This document shows positions 1 to 4,365 of a DNA stretch of 6,661 bases, in pieces. The number at the start of each line of letters is the position of its first letter. The stretch's first letter is position 1. Source of the stretch: Microcaldota archaeon (GTDB lineage Archaea; Micrarchaeota; Micrarchaeia; Norongarragalinales; UBA8480); assembly GCA_030697615.1 (NCBI GenBank), contig JAUYPK010000025.1, positions 1 through 6,661 of the forward strand, read 5' to 3'. The notes beneath the pieces were generated by a model that saw nothing but the letters and a program-made list of their open reading frames with translations, was not told the DNA's origin and searched no databases. A program made the translations under genes and the position numbers.

Positions 1-1
1 A

Positions 2-133
2 GGCGGAAGAACTAAGAAAATAGCACGAGAAATAGAGCAACTAACCGAAAAAATGACTGACAAAATGAAGCAGCTTGAAGAAGAAGAGGAAAAAGTAGAA
101 AGACAAATAAAGCGAAATAATTTCAGTTCCTAG
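2..133 (+). CDS. C-terminal fragment of an unknown protein with a charged helical tail
   Basis: The reading frame starting at base 2 is open from the window edge to a TAG at 131-133; the other two forward frames hit stops within the first 30 bases. The 43 visible residues are almost all charged or polar (IEQLTEKMTDKMKQLEEEE and onward, ending KRNNFSS), with leucine, methionine, valine and isoleucine spaced as in an amphipathic helix or coiled coil. The start and any functional domain lie outside the window, so no function can be given. Its TAG overlaps the stop codon of the convergent methyltransferase gene inside a shared CTAG. That this is the end of a real gene, not a chance frame, is an inference from its composition and from the exact abutment with the neighbouring gene. 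Confidence 0.6.
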   Translation, partial: GGRTKKIAREIEQLTEKMTDKMKQLEEEEEKVERQIKRNNFSS

Positions 134-783
134 TCTTTCCATAATGCAATAAGCTTCACAACGCACCGCTTTACCCTCTGCCGCGTTTTCTCAACACACT
201 CCTCCCGTAATTCAACCGCGCTAAAACCTTTAAACAACCGCTTCACTTCAGCAACTGAAAAATAATGGTACCAAACGTTATTCTTACGGCGGAAAGTATT
301 CCTCTCCACAGTCAAACCATTGCCGAAACGAAAATCATTTTGAGAAAAACCTTCAAAAAATAACAAGCCGTCTTTTTTTAACACTCTGGAAATTTCGACA
401 ACCGCTTTTCCCCGCTCTTTTTGTGAAAGATGGTCTAGAACGTGTACAGTTACAACTGCGTCAAAAGAATTTGCAGCAAATGGAAGCTCACAAACATCTC
501 CAACTACAAGTTTTGCTTTGCGTCCTGCTTTTTTCCTTGCAATTTTTATTGCCGATGGGGAAACGTCTATGCCGGTAACTTTGAAACCACTTGCGATAAG
601 GGAAGTGAGTGTTTTGCCGTCGCCGCAGCCGAGCTCCAACACCTTTGCGCCAGCGGGGAGGAAATCCTGAAAAGAAAAAGATACGGAAGGCCCGCGCCAC
701 AATTCGCCTCGCATCTTGTAATCCTTTTCCCACGCGTAGAAATGAGGGGCGCGCTTCAACAGCTTTTGCAAGTAAAAATCCAT
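130..783 (-). CDS. Class I SAM-dependent methyltransferase (Methyltransf_11/25 type)
   Basis: This is a 217-residue soluble protein with the Rossmann-fold motifs of class I methyltransferases. Motif I is VLELGCGDG (about residues 48-56) and binds S-adenosylmethionine. An acidic residue ends strand 2 (TGIDVSP, D73) and would hold the ribose hydroxyls. A further GD (VGDVCELPF, D96) lies near the adenine, and FDAVVTVHVLDHL (108-119) is the motif IV region, followed by the LKKDGLLFFEG strand. Such proteins methylate small molecules, lipids, RNA or protein, and the sequence does not show which. The C-terminal 40 residues are basic. I chose the ATG at 783 over the TTG one codon upstream because a TATA-like box (807-812) is centred 26-27 nt before it and no Shine-Dalgarno site is visible, which fits a leaderless start. 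Its stop overlaps the stop of the convergent upstream gene, and the sequence beyond it on this strand is pyrimidine-rich with T runs that could end transcription. Confidence 0.85.
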   Translation of the reverse strand: MDFYLQKLLKRAPHFYAWEKDYKMRGELWRGPSVSFSFQDFLPAGAKVLELGCGDGKTLTSLIASGFKVTGIDVSPSAIKIARKKAGRKAKLVVGDVCELPFAANSFDAVVTVHVLDHLSQKERGKAVVEISRVLKKDGLLFFEGFSQNDFRFGNGLTVERNTFRRKNNVWYHYFSVAEVKRLFKGFSAVELREECVEKTRQRVKRCVVKLIALWKD

Positions 784-804
784 CAAGTTTTTAACCGAAT
801 CAAA

Positions 805-814
805 CTTTATAATT
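805..814 (-). promoter_or_regulatory. TATA-like box of the methyltransferase, possibly shared with the divergent small gene
   Basis: On the reverse strand this reads AATTATAAAG. Its core TTATAA (807-812) is centred 26-27 nt from the A of the methyltransferase ATG at 783, the archaeal spacing for transcription starting at the ATG itself. The core is palindromic, so it could also serve the forward gene at 839. There the distance is about 30 nt, which would give only a few bases of leader and would leave out that gene's Shine-Dalgarno-like site. The AT-rich stretch around 786-793 could be the forward gene's own box instead. Confidence 0.5.
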
Positions 815-825
815 GTGGCACAAAT

Positions 826-832
826 GAGGTGA
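826..832 (+). promoter_or_regulatory. Shine-Dalgarno site deciding the start of the 71-residue gene
   Basis: GAGGTGA ends 6 nt before the ATG at 839 and matches the sequence complementary to the conserved 16S rRNA 3' end. It is the main reason to prefer the forward frame over the overlapping reverse-strand open frames here. Confidence 0.6.
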
Positions 833-838
833 CGGAAA

Positions 839-1054
839 ATGGACGAGAAAACAAAGCAAGATATTGACCTTTGGGCAGCTTATGTGCACGGAAGCAACGG
901 CGAATGGAGAAAATACCATAACAAGTTTATAGACGCACATATTGAAAGGTACAACGCCGCGATAGAATGGCAGACAACACAGCCAGGTGGAAAGCAAAAA
1001 ATCATCGAGATCTTCGGCATCAAAAACCTAGACGCAGTGCCAATGGTGAAGTGA
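839..1054 (+). CDS. Small unknown protein, 71 residues
   Basis: I do not recognise this family. The 71-residue product begins with a charged MDEKTKQDID and has three tryptophans (W12, W23, W44). Residues 9-47 look like one or two amphipathic helices rich in aromatic and charged residues (GEWRKYHNKFIDAHIERYNA), followed by a PGGKQK turn and a short hydrophobic end (IIEIFGIKNLDAVPM). There is no signal peptide, membrane segment or metal-binding cluster. The Shine-Dalgarno-like GAGGTGA just upstream and the natural amino-acid composition support translation; overlapping reverse-strand frames lack a good start context and have cysteine-rich, unnatural compositions. It diverges from the methyltransferase, with 55 bp between the two starts, and converges on the basic orphan gene across a 67-bp gap that holds a large dyad. 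Confidence 0.7.
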   Translation: MDEKTKQDIDLWAAYVHGSNGEWRKYHNKFIDAHIERYNAAIEWQTTQPGGKQKIIEIFGIKNLDAVPMVK

Positions 1055-1070
1055 ACAAGAACAGCATAAA

Positions 1071-1118
1071 TCACCAGCTAGTCAACTTTAATAATTATTA
1101 ATGTAGGTAGTCTGGTGA
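1071..1118. terminator. Nested 48-bp dyad in a convergent gap; candidate bidirectional terminator
   Basis: Outer arms TCACCAG (1071-1077) and CTGGTGA (1112-1118) are perfect reverse complements. The perfect 14-bp palindrome TTAATAATTATTAA (1088-1101) has exactly the same centre (1094.5). Several further positions between them also pair or wobble. The element sits between two convergent stop codons (1054 and 1122), and a T5 run follows at 1126-1130 on the forward strand. A termination or mRNA-end-protecting hairpin is the simplest reading; a protein-binding palindrome or a recombination site is also possible. The symmetry is seen; the function is inferred. Confidence 0.4.
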
Positions 1119-1121
1119 AAA

Positions 1122-1484
1122 CTACTTTTTACCGGGCGCTTTGCTTATCAAAGGATGAAACACTATTCGCTCACTAGTAGCTATTTGAAAGTTCCCATTT
1201 CTTTTGTAGCCGAAGGGGATAAGACCAACTAAAACGTGCGGATGATGACTTCGCTCAGCTAATAATGATTGTAACGCTTGATGCTTATCGTAATGTACAA
1301 GACCACGCCGGCTCAATTTACCTTGTAAATCATTTAAGATACCTTGATTCTTTCCACCTATAACCGGAACTCTAATTTCTTTACGTAGAACTTTATGTTC
1401 CAAGCCATTCTCGGTTAAATGCGCACTAACTCGCGCAATAGCTATCCTACGTACTTGTGAAGAACTTAATGGTTTCAAAGACAT
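1122..1484 (-). CDS. Unknown basic protein, 120 residues
   Basis: No family is recognised. The protein is strongly basic, with 20 Lys/Arg against 7 Asp/Glu and 8 histidines, which suggests nucleic-acid or ribosome association, but this is inference only. Residues 8-30 (SSQVRRIAIARVSAHLTENG) look helical. Then come an alternating basic/hydrophobic stretch (KVLRKEIRVPVIGGKNQG, 31-48), a histidine-rich middle (ERSHHPHVLVGLIPFGYKRN, 77-96) and a beta-like end with a lysine tail. There is no signal peptide or membrane segment. The ATG at 1484 is supported by a Shine-Dalgarno match (TGGTGATC) with 8 nt spacing and by a TATA-like box about 42 nt upstream, which would give a leader of about 16 nt. 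It diverges from the toxin-antitoxin operon, and its promoter contains a run of 12 G on its own strand. It could be an accessory gene that travels with the toxin-antitoxin pair. Confidence 0.6.
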   Translation of the reverse strand: MSLKPLSSSQVRRIAIARVSAHLTENGLEHKVLRKEIRVPVIGGKNQGILNDLQGKLSRRGLVHYDKHQALQSLLAERSHHPHVLVGLIPFGYKRNGNFQIATSERIVFHPLISKAPGKK

Positions 1485-1490
1485 TTAAAC

Positions 1491-1497
1491 GATCACC
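1491..1497 (-). promoter_or_regulatory. Shine-Dalgarno site for the basic orphan gene
   Basis: On the reverse strand this reads GGTGATC, complementary to the GATCACC of the 16S rRNA 3' end. From GGTGA to the ATG at 1484 is 8 nt. A leaderless start is unlikely, because the position a TATA box would then need is occupied by the G/C homopolymer. Confidence 0.6.
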
Positions 1498-1508
1498 AGA
1501 ACTTGTTA

Positions 1509-1520
1509 CCCCCCCCCCCC
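1509..1520. repeat. Run of 12 C (G on the reverse strand) inside a promoter
   Basis: Twelve consecutive cytosines follow a TTA and precede AATTTTTAAA. On the reverse strand the tract lies directly downstream of the TATA-like box of the basic orphan gene, in the stretch between box and expected start site (roughly -18 to -7). Such runs are prone to slippage, in the cell and in sequencing, so the length may vary. Confidence 0.9.
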
Positions 1521-1530
1521 AATTTTTAAA
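1521..1530 (-). promoter_or_regulatory. TATA-like box for the basic orphan gene
   Basis: The reverse strand reads TTTAAAAATT. With the usual archaeal spacing of about 26 nt, transcription would start near 1501, leaving a leader of about 16 nt that contains the GGTGATC site. The region to be melted next to it is the G12 run, which should make opening difficult, so the promoter may be weak or in need of help. Confidence 0.45.
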
Positions 1531-1554
1531 GGCTTTCCATCGAATGAAGAGAAA

Positions 1555-1563
1555 GTATAAATA
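1555..1563 (+). promoter_or_regulatory. TATA-like box of the toxin-antitoxin operon
   Basis: GTATAAATA, centred at 1559, would place the transcription start near 1585, just before the GAGGT Shine-Dalgarno site. It is partly embedded in the left arm of the inverted repeat, so a bound repressor would exclude TBP. Confidence 0.55.
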
Positions 1564-1586
1564 GCAGTTATACTTTTGTATTACTT

Positions 1587-1591
1587 GAGGT
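1587..1591 (+). promoter_or_regulatory. Shine-Dalgarno site of the antitoxin gene
   Basis: GAGGT with 9 nt to the ATG at 1601. It abuts the third operator half-site, so repressor binding at the DNA level and translation signals at the RNA level share the same bases. Confidence 0.55.
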
Positions 1592-1600
1592 TATACTTTT

Positions 1601-1876
1601 ATGCAATTCACAATGACAGTTGGGCCAAAGGGGCAAGTGGTTATTCCAAAAGCTTTTCGCGACGAGCTTGGACTTTACCCTGGCGAAGAAGTCGTAATAG
1701 CGGAAAAGGATAAACAGCTACTTATTAGCCTTAAAAGTGAACAAATGGAAAAAATCAAGGCTGAAATTGTCCAATTTGCACTGAAATACGGCAGCAAGAC
1801 ATATAAGCCAAGTGACTTTGATAAACTACACGAAGCAGAACTAGAAGAGAGTAGAACGAAATGGAAGCTGCCTTAA
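1601..1876 (+). CDS. AbrB/SpoVT-type antitoxin (VapB-like)
   Basis: This 91-residue protein opens with the swapped-hairpin DNA-binding domain of the AbrB/MazE/SpoVT superfamily. Residues 3-45 contain the hallmark GPKGQVVIPKAFRDELGL (8-25) followed by PGEEVVIAEKDKQLLISL. In the family this N-terminal domain dimerises and binds operator DNA. The rest (46-91) is charged and probably helical, ending in EAELEESRTKWKLP, the part that would be disordered until it wraps around and neutralises the toxin. The gene overlaps the downstream PIN-domain gene by 16 bp, the classical antitoxin-first operon with coupled translation. Its promoter carries three matching half-sites, consistent with autoregulation. 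The start is fixed by GAGGT upstream and by the AbrB motif beginning within a few residues of the methionine. Confidence 0.88.
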   Translation: MQFTMTVGPKGQVVIPKAFRDELGLYPGEEVVIAEKDKQLLISLKSEQMEKIKAEIVQFALKYGSKTYKPSDFDKLHEAELEESRTKWKLP

Positions 1877-2259
1877 TTTACATCGACGCGACAATCCTAG
1901 AAGCGGCAGCACTTTCCTTAACAGTAGAAGGGGACGCGGCAAGAAAACTACTATTCGCAAATCCAACCGTAGCTACTTCAACGCTAAGTTTTTATGACTT
2001 ATTAGCTTCAATTTCTAAAAAAGCTGGAAAAGATCAAGCAATTTGGATGTGCGAAAAATACGCTAGCCTACCTAACTTATCGATACTGCAAAGCAGCCGC
2101 CATGTGGCACTACAAGCAATTGAAAACTACAAATCAACCACTTTAACGCCAGGAAAAGCAATGCACTTAGCCTACATGCAAGTAAACGGCATAAACCAAA
2201 TCGCTTCACTTGACAGCGACTTCGACAAAGTCAAAAGAATAAAGAGAGTGAAGCTTTAG
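1861..2259 (+). CDS. PIN-domain protein, VapC-like toxin with an altered active site
   Basis: The 132-residue product has the length and layout of VapC toxins, PIN-fold Mg2+-dependent ribonucleases that cleave tRNA, rRNA or mRNA. Visible landmarks are the first-strand aspartate (IYIDATILEAA, D9), a second acidic position (TLSFYDLLASISK, D46, where Glu is usual), the helix before the last strand (LTPGKAMHLAYMQVNGI, 95-111) and the C-terminal SLDSDFDKV (116-124) with D118, D120 and D122. In canonical PIN toxins the helix reads D-A-x-H-L-A; here it is K99-A-M-H-L-A, so the third catalytic acid is replaced by lysine. The DTN/DTS of motif 1 is also relaxed to DAT. The protein may be a weakened nuclease, a binding-only toxin, or one using a different metal ligand. 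It starts inside the antitoxin gene (16-bp overlap), so it is probably translated by coupling; upstream purines are only a weak ribosome site. The fold assignment is firm, activity is uncertain. Confidence 0.82.
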   Translation: MEAALIYIDATILEAAALSLTVEGDAARKLLFANPTVATSTLSFYDLLASISKKAGKDQAIWMCEKYASLPNLSILQSSRHVALQAIENYKSTTLTPGKAMHLAYMQVNGINQIASLDSDFDKVKRIKRVKL

Positions 2260-2268
2260 CCCCCCCCC
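2260..2268. repeat. Run of 9 C directly after the toxin stop
   Basis: Nine cytosines begin at the first base after the toxin's TAG and lie in the 15-bp gap to the convergent trpS stop. This is the second long C run in the window; with the one at 1509-1520 it brackets the toxin-antitoxin operon. No hairpin or T tract is visible in this gap, so there is no evident terminator for either gene. Confidence 0.9.
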
Positions 2269-2274
2269 ACTGCG

Positions 2275-3405
2275 TCAGCCGTTCAGCATAAACTTTTCCA
2301 CTTTGCTTTTGGCTTGTTCGCGTTTACGCTGATGTTCCTTTAGAAACGCAGTCATCTTTTCCACTAAAATGGCCTTTAGTTCGCCTGTCAACAACGCGCC
2401 GCTCTTGTAATTTTTATAAATCTCAGCTAGCTTTTTGTCATCTGGTTCGAACATCATCCTTAGCCACTGGAAGCTAACGTCGACGTCCGGGTTTCCGCCT
2501 TTCTTTCGATGCTCTTCAATTGTAGCTTGCCCGCCAGAAAATGCGTATTTATTTATCTTCTTTGCAGCAACTTCAGGAGCGTCAGTAGTATAGATAGCGG
2601 TTGTTTCATCTGAAGCTGACATTTTTCCACCAGGCCCGGTTAAAGGCGGAAGGAACATGCATTGGATGCTAGCCGGCTTGTAGTACCCAAGCTTAGGTAG
2701 TACATCACGCGTTATACGAAAATGCGGATCTTGGTCAATAGCATGTGGAATCAAACAAGGAATATTCTTACCTGCAAGTACAGACGGAAGGAACGCAGGA
2801 ACCGCTTGCATTGAAGTGTAAAAAACTTCGCCTAAATTCGACTGATCAGTTAACCCAAAAGTTGATTTAACCGTTGAAACCGTAATACGTTTTGCCACTC
2901 TACAAGCTTCTCTATACATTAAGTTAGCGTGTTTAGTATCAACTAAAAACTTGGTTTTTTTCGGGTCAAACCCCAAAGCAATCACATCAAGCATATTCTC
3001 TTGCAAGTAATGTTGCGTTTCATCAAGAGTCAACTCATCTTTAAAGAGGAATTTTTCCTCGTCTGGAAATTGAAATAGCAACTCTGCCCCAAATTTATCC
3101 TGGAGCCACTTGGTAAAAACCCACGGAAGCAAGTGGCCAATATGCACGTTTCCCGATGGTGCGCGGCCAGTGTAAATGTAAAACTTATTTCCCTTTTCGT
3201 ACTCGCTTAAAATCCAATTTAAATCCCTGTGGCAGAAAAACACTTTGCGCCGCAACATAAAATGCACTTCGCCAGCGTGTTTTTTTATAGCATCAAGATT
3301 AGCTTCACTGATCTTCTCAACCCCAAACTGCTGCACTAGCCTATCGTAGTCAATGCTTCCTTTGACTTCCCACGGCGTAACTGTAAAGTCTTTGTTTTCG
3401 TTCAT
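2275..3405 (-). CDS. trpS: Tryptophanyl-tRNA synthetase, archaeal/eukaryotic type
   Basis: This 376-residue class Ic aminoacyl-tRNA synthetase charges tRNA-Trp with tryptophan using ATP, in the cytoplasm. It opens with the TPWEVKGSIDYDRLVQQFG block typical of archaeal and eukaryotic TrpRS (about residues 8-28). The ATP-binding HIGH motif is intact (APSGNVHIGH, 82-91), as are LIPHAIDQDPHFRITRD (218-234) and the KMSAS loop (GGKMSASDE, 259-267). The C-terminal part (SFQWLRMMFEPDD and on) fits the anticodon-binding helical domain, and the length is normal for the family. I chose the ATG at 3405: an upstream in-frame start at 3486 would add 27 residues (cysteine- and arginine-rich) unlike the family and would run through the divergent promoter. 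There is no Shine-Dalgarno site, and a TTTTAAAA box is centred 25.5 nt upstream, so the mRNA is probably leaderless. The gene converges on the toxin gene with a 15-bp gap. Confidence 0.95.
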   Translation of the reverse strand: MNENKDFTVTPWEVKGSIDYDRLVQQFGVEKISEANLDAIKKHAGEVHFMLRRKVFFCHRDLNWILSEYEKGNKFYIYTGRAPSGNVHIGHLLPWVFTKWLQDKFGAELLFQFPDEEKFLFKDELTLDETQHYLQENMLDVIALGFDPKKTKFLVDTKHANLMYREACRVAKRITVSTVKSTFGLTDQSNLGEVFYTSMQAVPAFLPSVLAGKNIPCLIPHAIDQDPHFRITRDVLPKLGYYKPASIQCMFLPPLTGPGGKMSASDETTAIYTTDAPEVAAKKINKYAFSGGQATIEEHRKKGGNPDVDVSFQWLRMMFEPDDKKLAEIYKNYKSGALLTGELKAILVEKMTAFLKEHQRKREQAKSKVEKFMLNG

Positions 3406-3426
3406 GTTTGTGTTTAGAACGGCGGA

Positions 3427-3434
3427 TTTTAAAA
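3427..3434. promoter_or_regulatory. Palindromic TATA-like box shared by trpS and the 85-residue gene
   Basis: TTTTAAAA is its own reverse complement and is centred at 3430.5. The A of the trpS ATG is at 3405 and that of the forward ATG at 3456, so the box is exactly 25.5 nt from both. This is the archaeal distance between TATA centre and transcription start, predicting two leaderless transcripts from one box. GGCGGA to its left and ACACAGC to its right would be the flanking (BRE) positions. A second AT-rich stretch, ATATAAAT at 3444-3451, is too close to the forward ATG but could be an alternative box for trpS with a leader of about 16 nt. Confidence 0.55.
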
Positions 3435-3455
3435 CACAGCTGCATATAAATCTCC

Positions 3456-3713
3456 ATGGCAAAGTACGGCATTTCTGACGGTGCAATTATGGGCTATATA
3501 GAAGTAACCGGCGATAAGCTCACCTACTCATTGGGAAAAACGTTTGACACGCGCACTAACTATGTGCAAGCGGTTGAAAAAGTGCAGGATCTCGGGCTTG
3601 CTAAAGCACGCGCAAAGCTAACTTACTACTCACTAATGGCAGACCTCCGCACAGTTGAATTCATAATCAACAACAACGACCTACTCGGTTTAAAGAAAAC
3701 GCTGGGGAAGTGA
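3456..3713 (+). CDS. Unknown protein, 85 residues
   Basis: I do not recognise this small soluble protein. It begins MAKYGISDGAIMGYIEVTGDKLTYSLGKTF, which looks like a short beta hairpin. Then come two probable helices: residues 35-56 (NYVQAVEKVQDLGLAKARAK) and 56-81 (YYSLMADLRTVEFIINNNDLLG). The product is close to neutral to slightly basic, with no cysteines, no signal peptide and no membrane segment. It starts 50 bp from the divergent trpS start and probably makes a leaderless mRNA from the shared TATA-like box; no Shine-Dalgarno site precedes the ATG. The P-loop kinase gene begins 12 bp after its stop on the same strand, so the two are likely co-transcribed. The longer in-frame extension of trpS across this start is rejected. 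Confidence 0.7.
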   Translation: MAKYGISDGAIMGYIEVTGDKLTYSLGKTFDTRTNYVQAVEKVQDLGLAKARAKLTYYSLMADLRTVEFIINNNDLLGLKKTLGK

Positions 3714-3725
3714 ATACACTAGCAT

Positions 3726-4301
3726 ATGCCTAAAATAATCACCGTCGGAGGCGTTCACGGCGTTGGAAAAACTACTTCTGCTAAACTAGCCACCGAATCC
3801 CTAAAACGAACTGGACAAGTAGCTTATGTAAGTGTAGGCGACGAACTAGCAGCTTATGCAAAAAGTCGCTTTGGAAAACGAATAAAGCAACTAACAATGC
3901 CACAAATGATGACCGGATGGCACAAAGTACTTGAAGGCATCAATAGAAAAAAGTCTAAGGTGGTCATAGTAGATCAACACTATACTTTTCTCCCAAGAGG
4001 TTCAAAAAATCAAATTGACTTGCTAAGTCGCCGTAGGCAATTTGAAAGCACAGTACCCGAACAAGTGCATTACGTCTTGCTTGAAGCGCCACTAAGTGAA
4101 GTGCTACGCAGAAGAGCAGCTGGTTCAAAACAACGTTCAACTGACCCAAAAGGAATAGCAAGAGAAATAGTAGGCCAACGCATATGTGCAAGGCTAGAAG
4201 CTAGAGAAACTGGAAAACCACTTACAATAATAAGAAACTCCGCCGGAAAGCAAGATGAAACTGTTCGCCGAATAGCGGCAATCGTACGCAGGCATTTGTA
4301 A
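3726..4301 (+). CDS. Archaeal adenylate-kinase-like P-loop NTPase (AdkA-like)
   Basis: This 191-residue protein has a near-N-terminal Walker A loop (GVHGVGKTT, G9-T17) that binds ATP phosphates. Its order of features resembles archaeal AdkA, which is also about 190 residues: a GD after strand 2 (VSVGDELAAYAK, 36-46), a strand ending in an acid-His motif (VVIVDQHYTFLPRG, 79-92; AdkA has DTH), an edge strand VHYVLLEAPLSEVLRRR (114-130), an arginine-rich lid (RRRAAGSKQRSTD, 128-140) and a late nucleobase-side segment (LTIIRNSAGKQDETVRRI, 166-183). AdkA converts ATP and AMP to two ADP. Whether this protein uses AMP or another acceptor cannot be read from the sequence; the DQH motif and the different central region (MPQMMTGWHKVLEGI) leave room for a related small-molecule kinase. 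The start is 12 bp after the upstream stop; the ribosome site is weak (GGGGAAGTGA, 3704-3713). Confidence 0.7.
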   Translation: MPKIITVGGVHGVGKTTSAKLATESLKRTGQVAYVSVGDELAAYAKSRFGKRIKQLTMPQMMTGWHKVLEGINRKKSKVVIVDQHYTFLPRGSKNQIDLLSRRRQFESTVPEQVHYVLLEAPLSEVLRRRAAGSKQRSTDPKGIAREIVGQRICARLEARETGKPLTIIRNSAGKQDETVRRIAAIVRRHL

Positions 4302-4333
4302 CCCGCGAAAAAATCCAGTTTAATTCCACAATG

Positions 4334-4340
4334 CTTAAAA
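4334..4340 (+). promoter_or_regulatory. TATA-like box of the S16 protease gene
   Basis: CTTAAAA lies about 28 nt before the ATG at 4366. The 64-bp gap after the kinase gene shows no good Shine-Dalgarno site, so transcription may begin at or within a few bases of the ATG. The gene could also be read through from the kinase operon. Confidence 0.35.
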
Positions 4341-4365
4341 CCCCCTTCTTCGTAATGATAGAATC

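Larger units (their letters stand above)
1552..1600 (+). promoter_or_regulatory. Toxin-antitoxin operator: three 9-bp half-sites over the promoter
   Basis: AAAGTATAA (1552-1560) and TTATACTTT (1568-1576) form a perfect inverted repeat with a 7-bp spacer. A third copy in the second orientation lies at 1591-1599, 23 bp (about two helical turns) after the second; with flanking bases, GTTATACTTTT is an 11-bp direct repeat at 1567-1577 and 1590-1600. The first arm overlaps the TATA-like box GTATAAATA (1555-1563), and the last copy lies between the Shine-Dalgarno site and the ATG at 1601. This is the layout expected for autorepression by the AbrB-type antitoxin, alone or with its toxin. The repeats are seen; the bound protein is inferred. 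Confidence 0.7.

Noticed and set aside
784..786. TTG as start of the methyltransferase, one codon before the ATG
   Set aside because: The ATG at 783 is directly next to it, is the better start codon, and fits the 26-27 nt distance to the TATA-like box.
442..867. Forward open frames opposite the methyltransferase
   Set aside because: They are antisense shadows: irregular composition with many cysteines, and no recognisable motifs.
800..1074. Reverse-strand open frames over the 71-residue gene
   Set aside because: They have cysteine-rich, unnatural compositions and no start signals, and they mirror the forward gene, which has a good Shine-Dalgarno site.
1509..1520. G-quadruplex formed by the G12 run
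   Set aside because: A single uninterrupted G run has no defined loops, and no other G runs lie nearby on that strand, so a specific quadruplex is not supported.
3406..3486. 27-residue N-terminal extension of trpS
   Set aside because: The extension does not look like TrpRS, crosses the divergent promoter and overlaps the start of the forward gene. The ATG at 3405 fits the family and the box distance.
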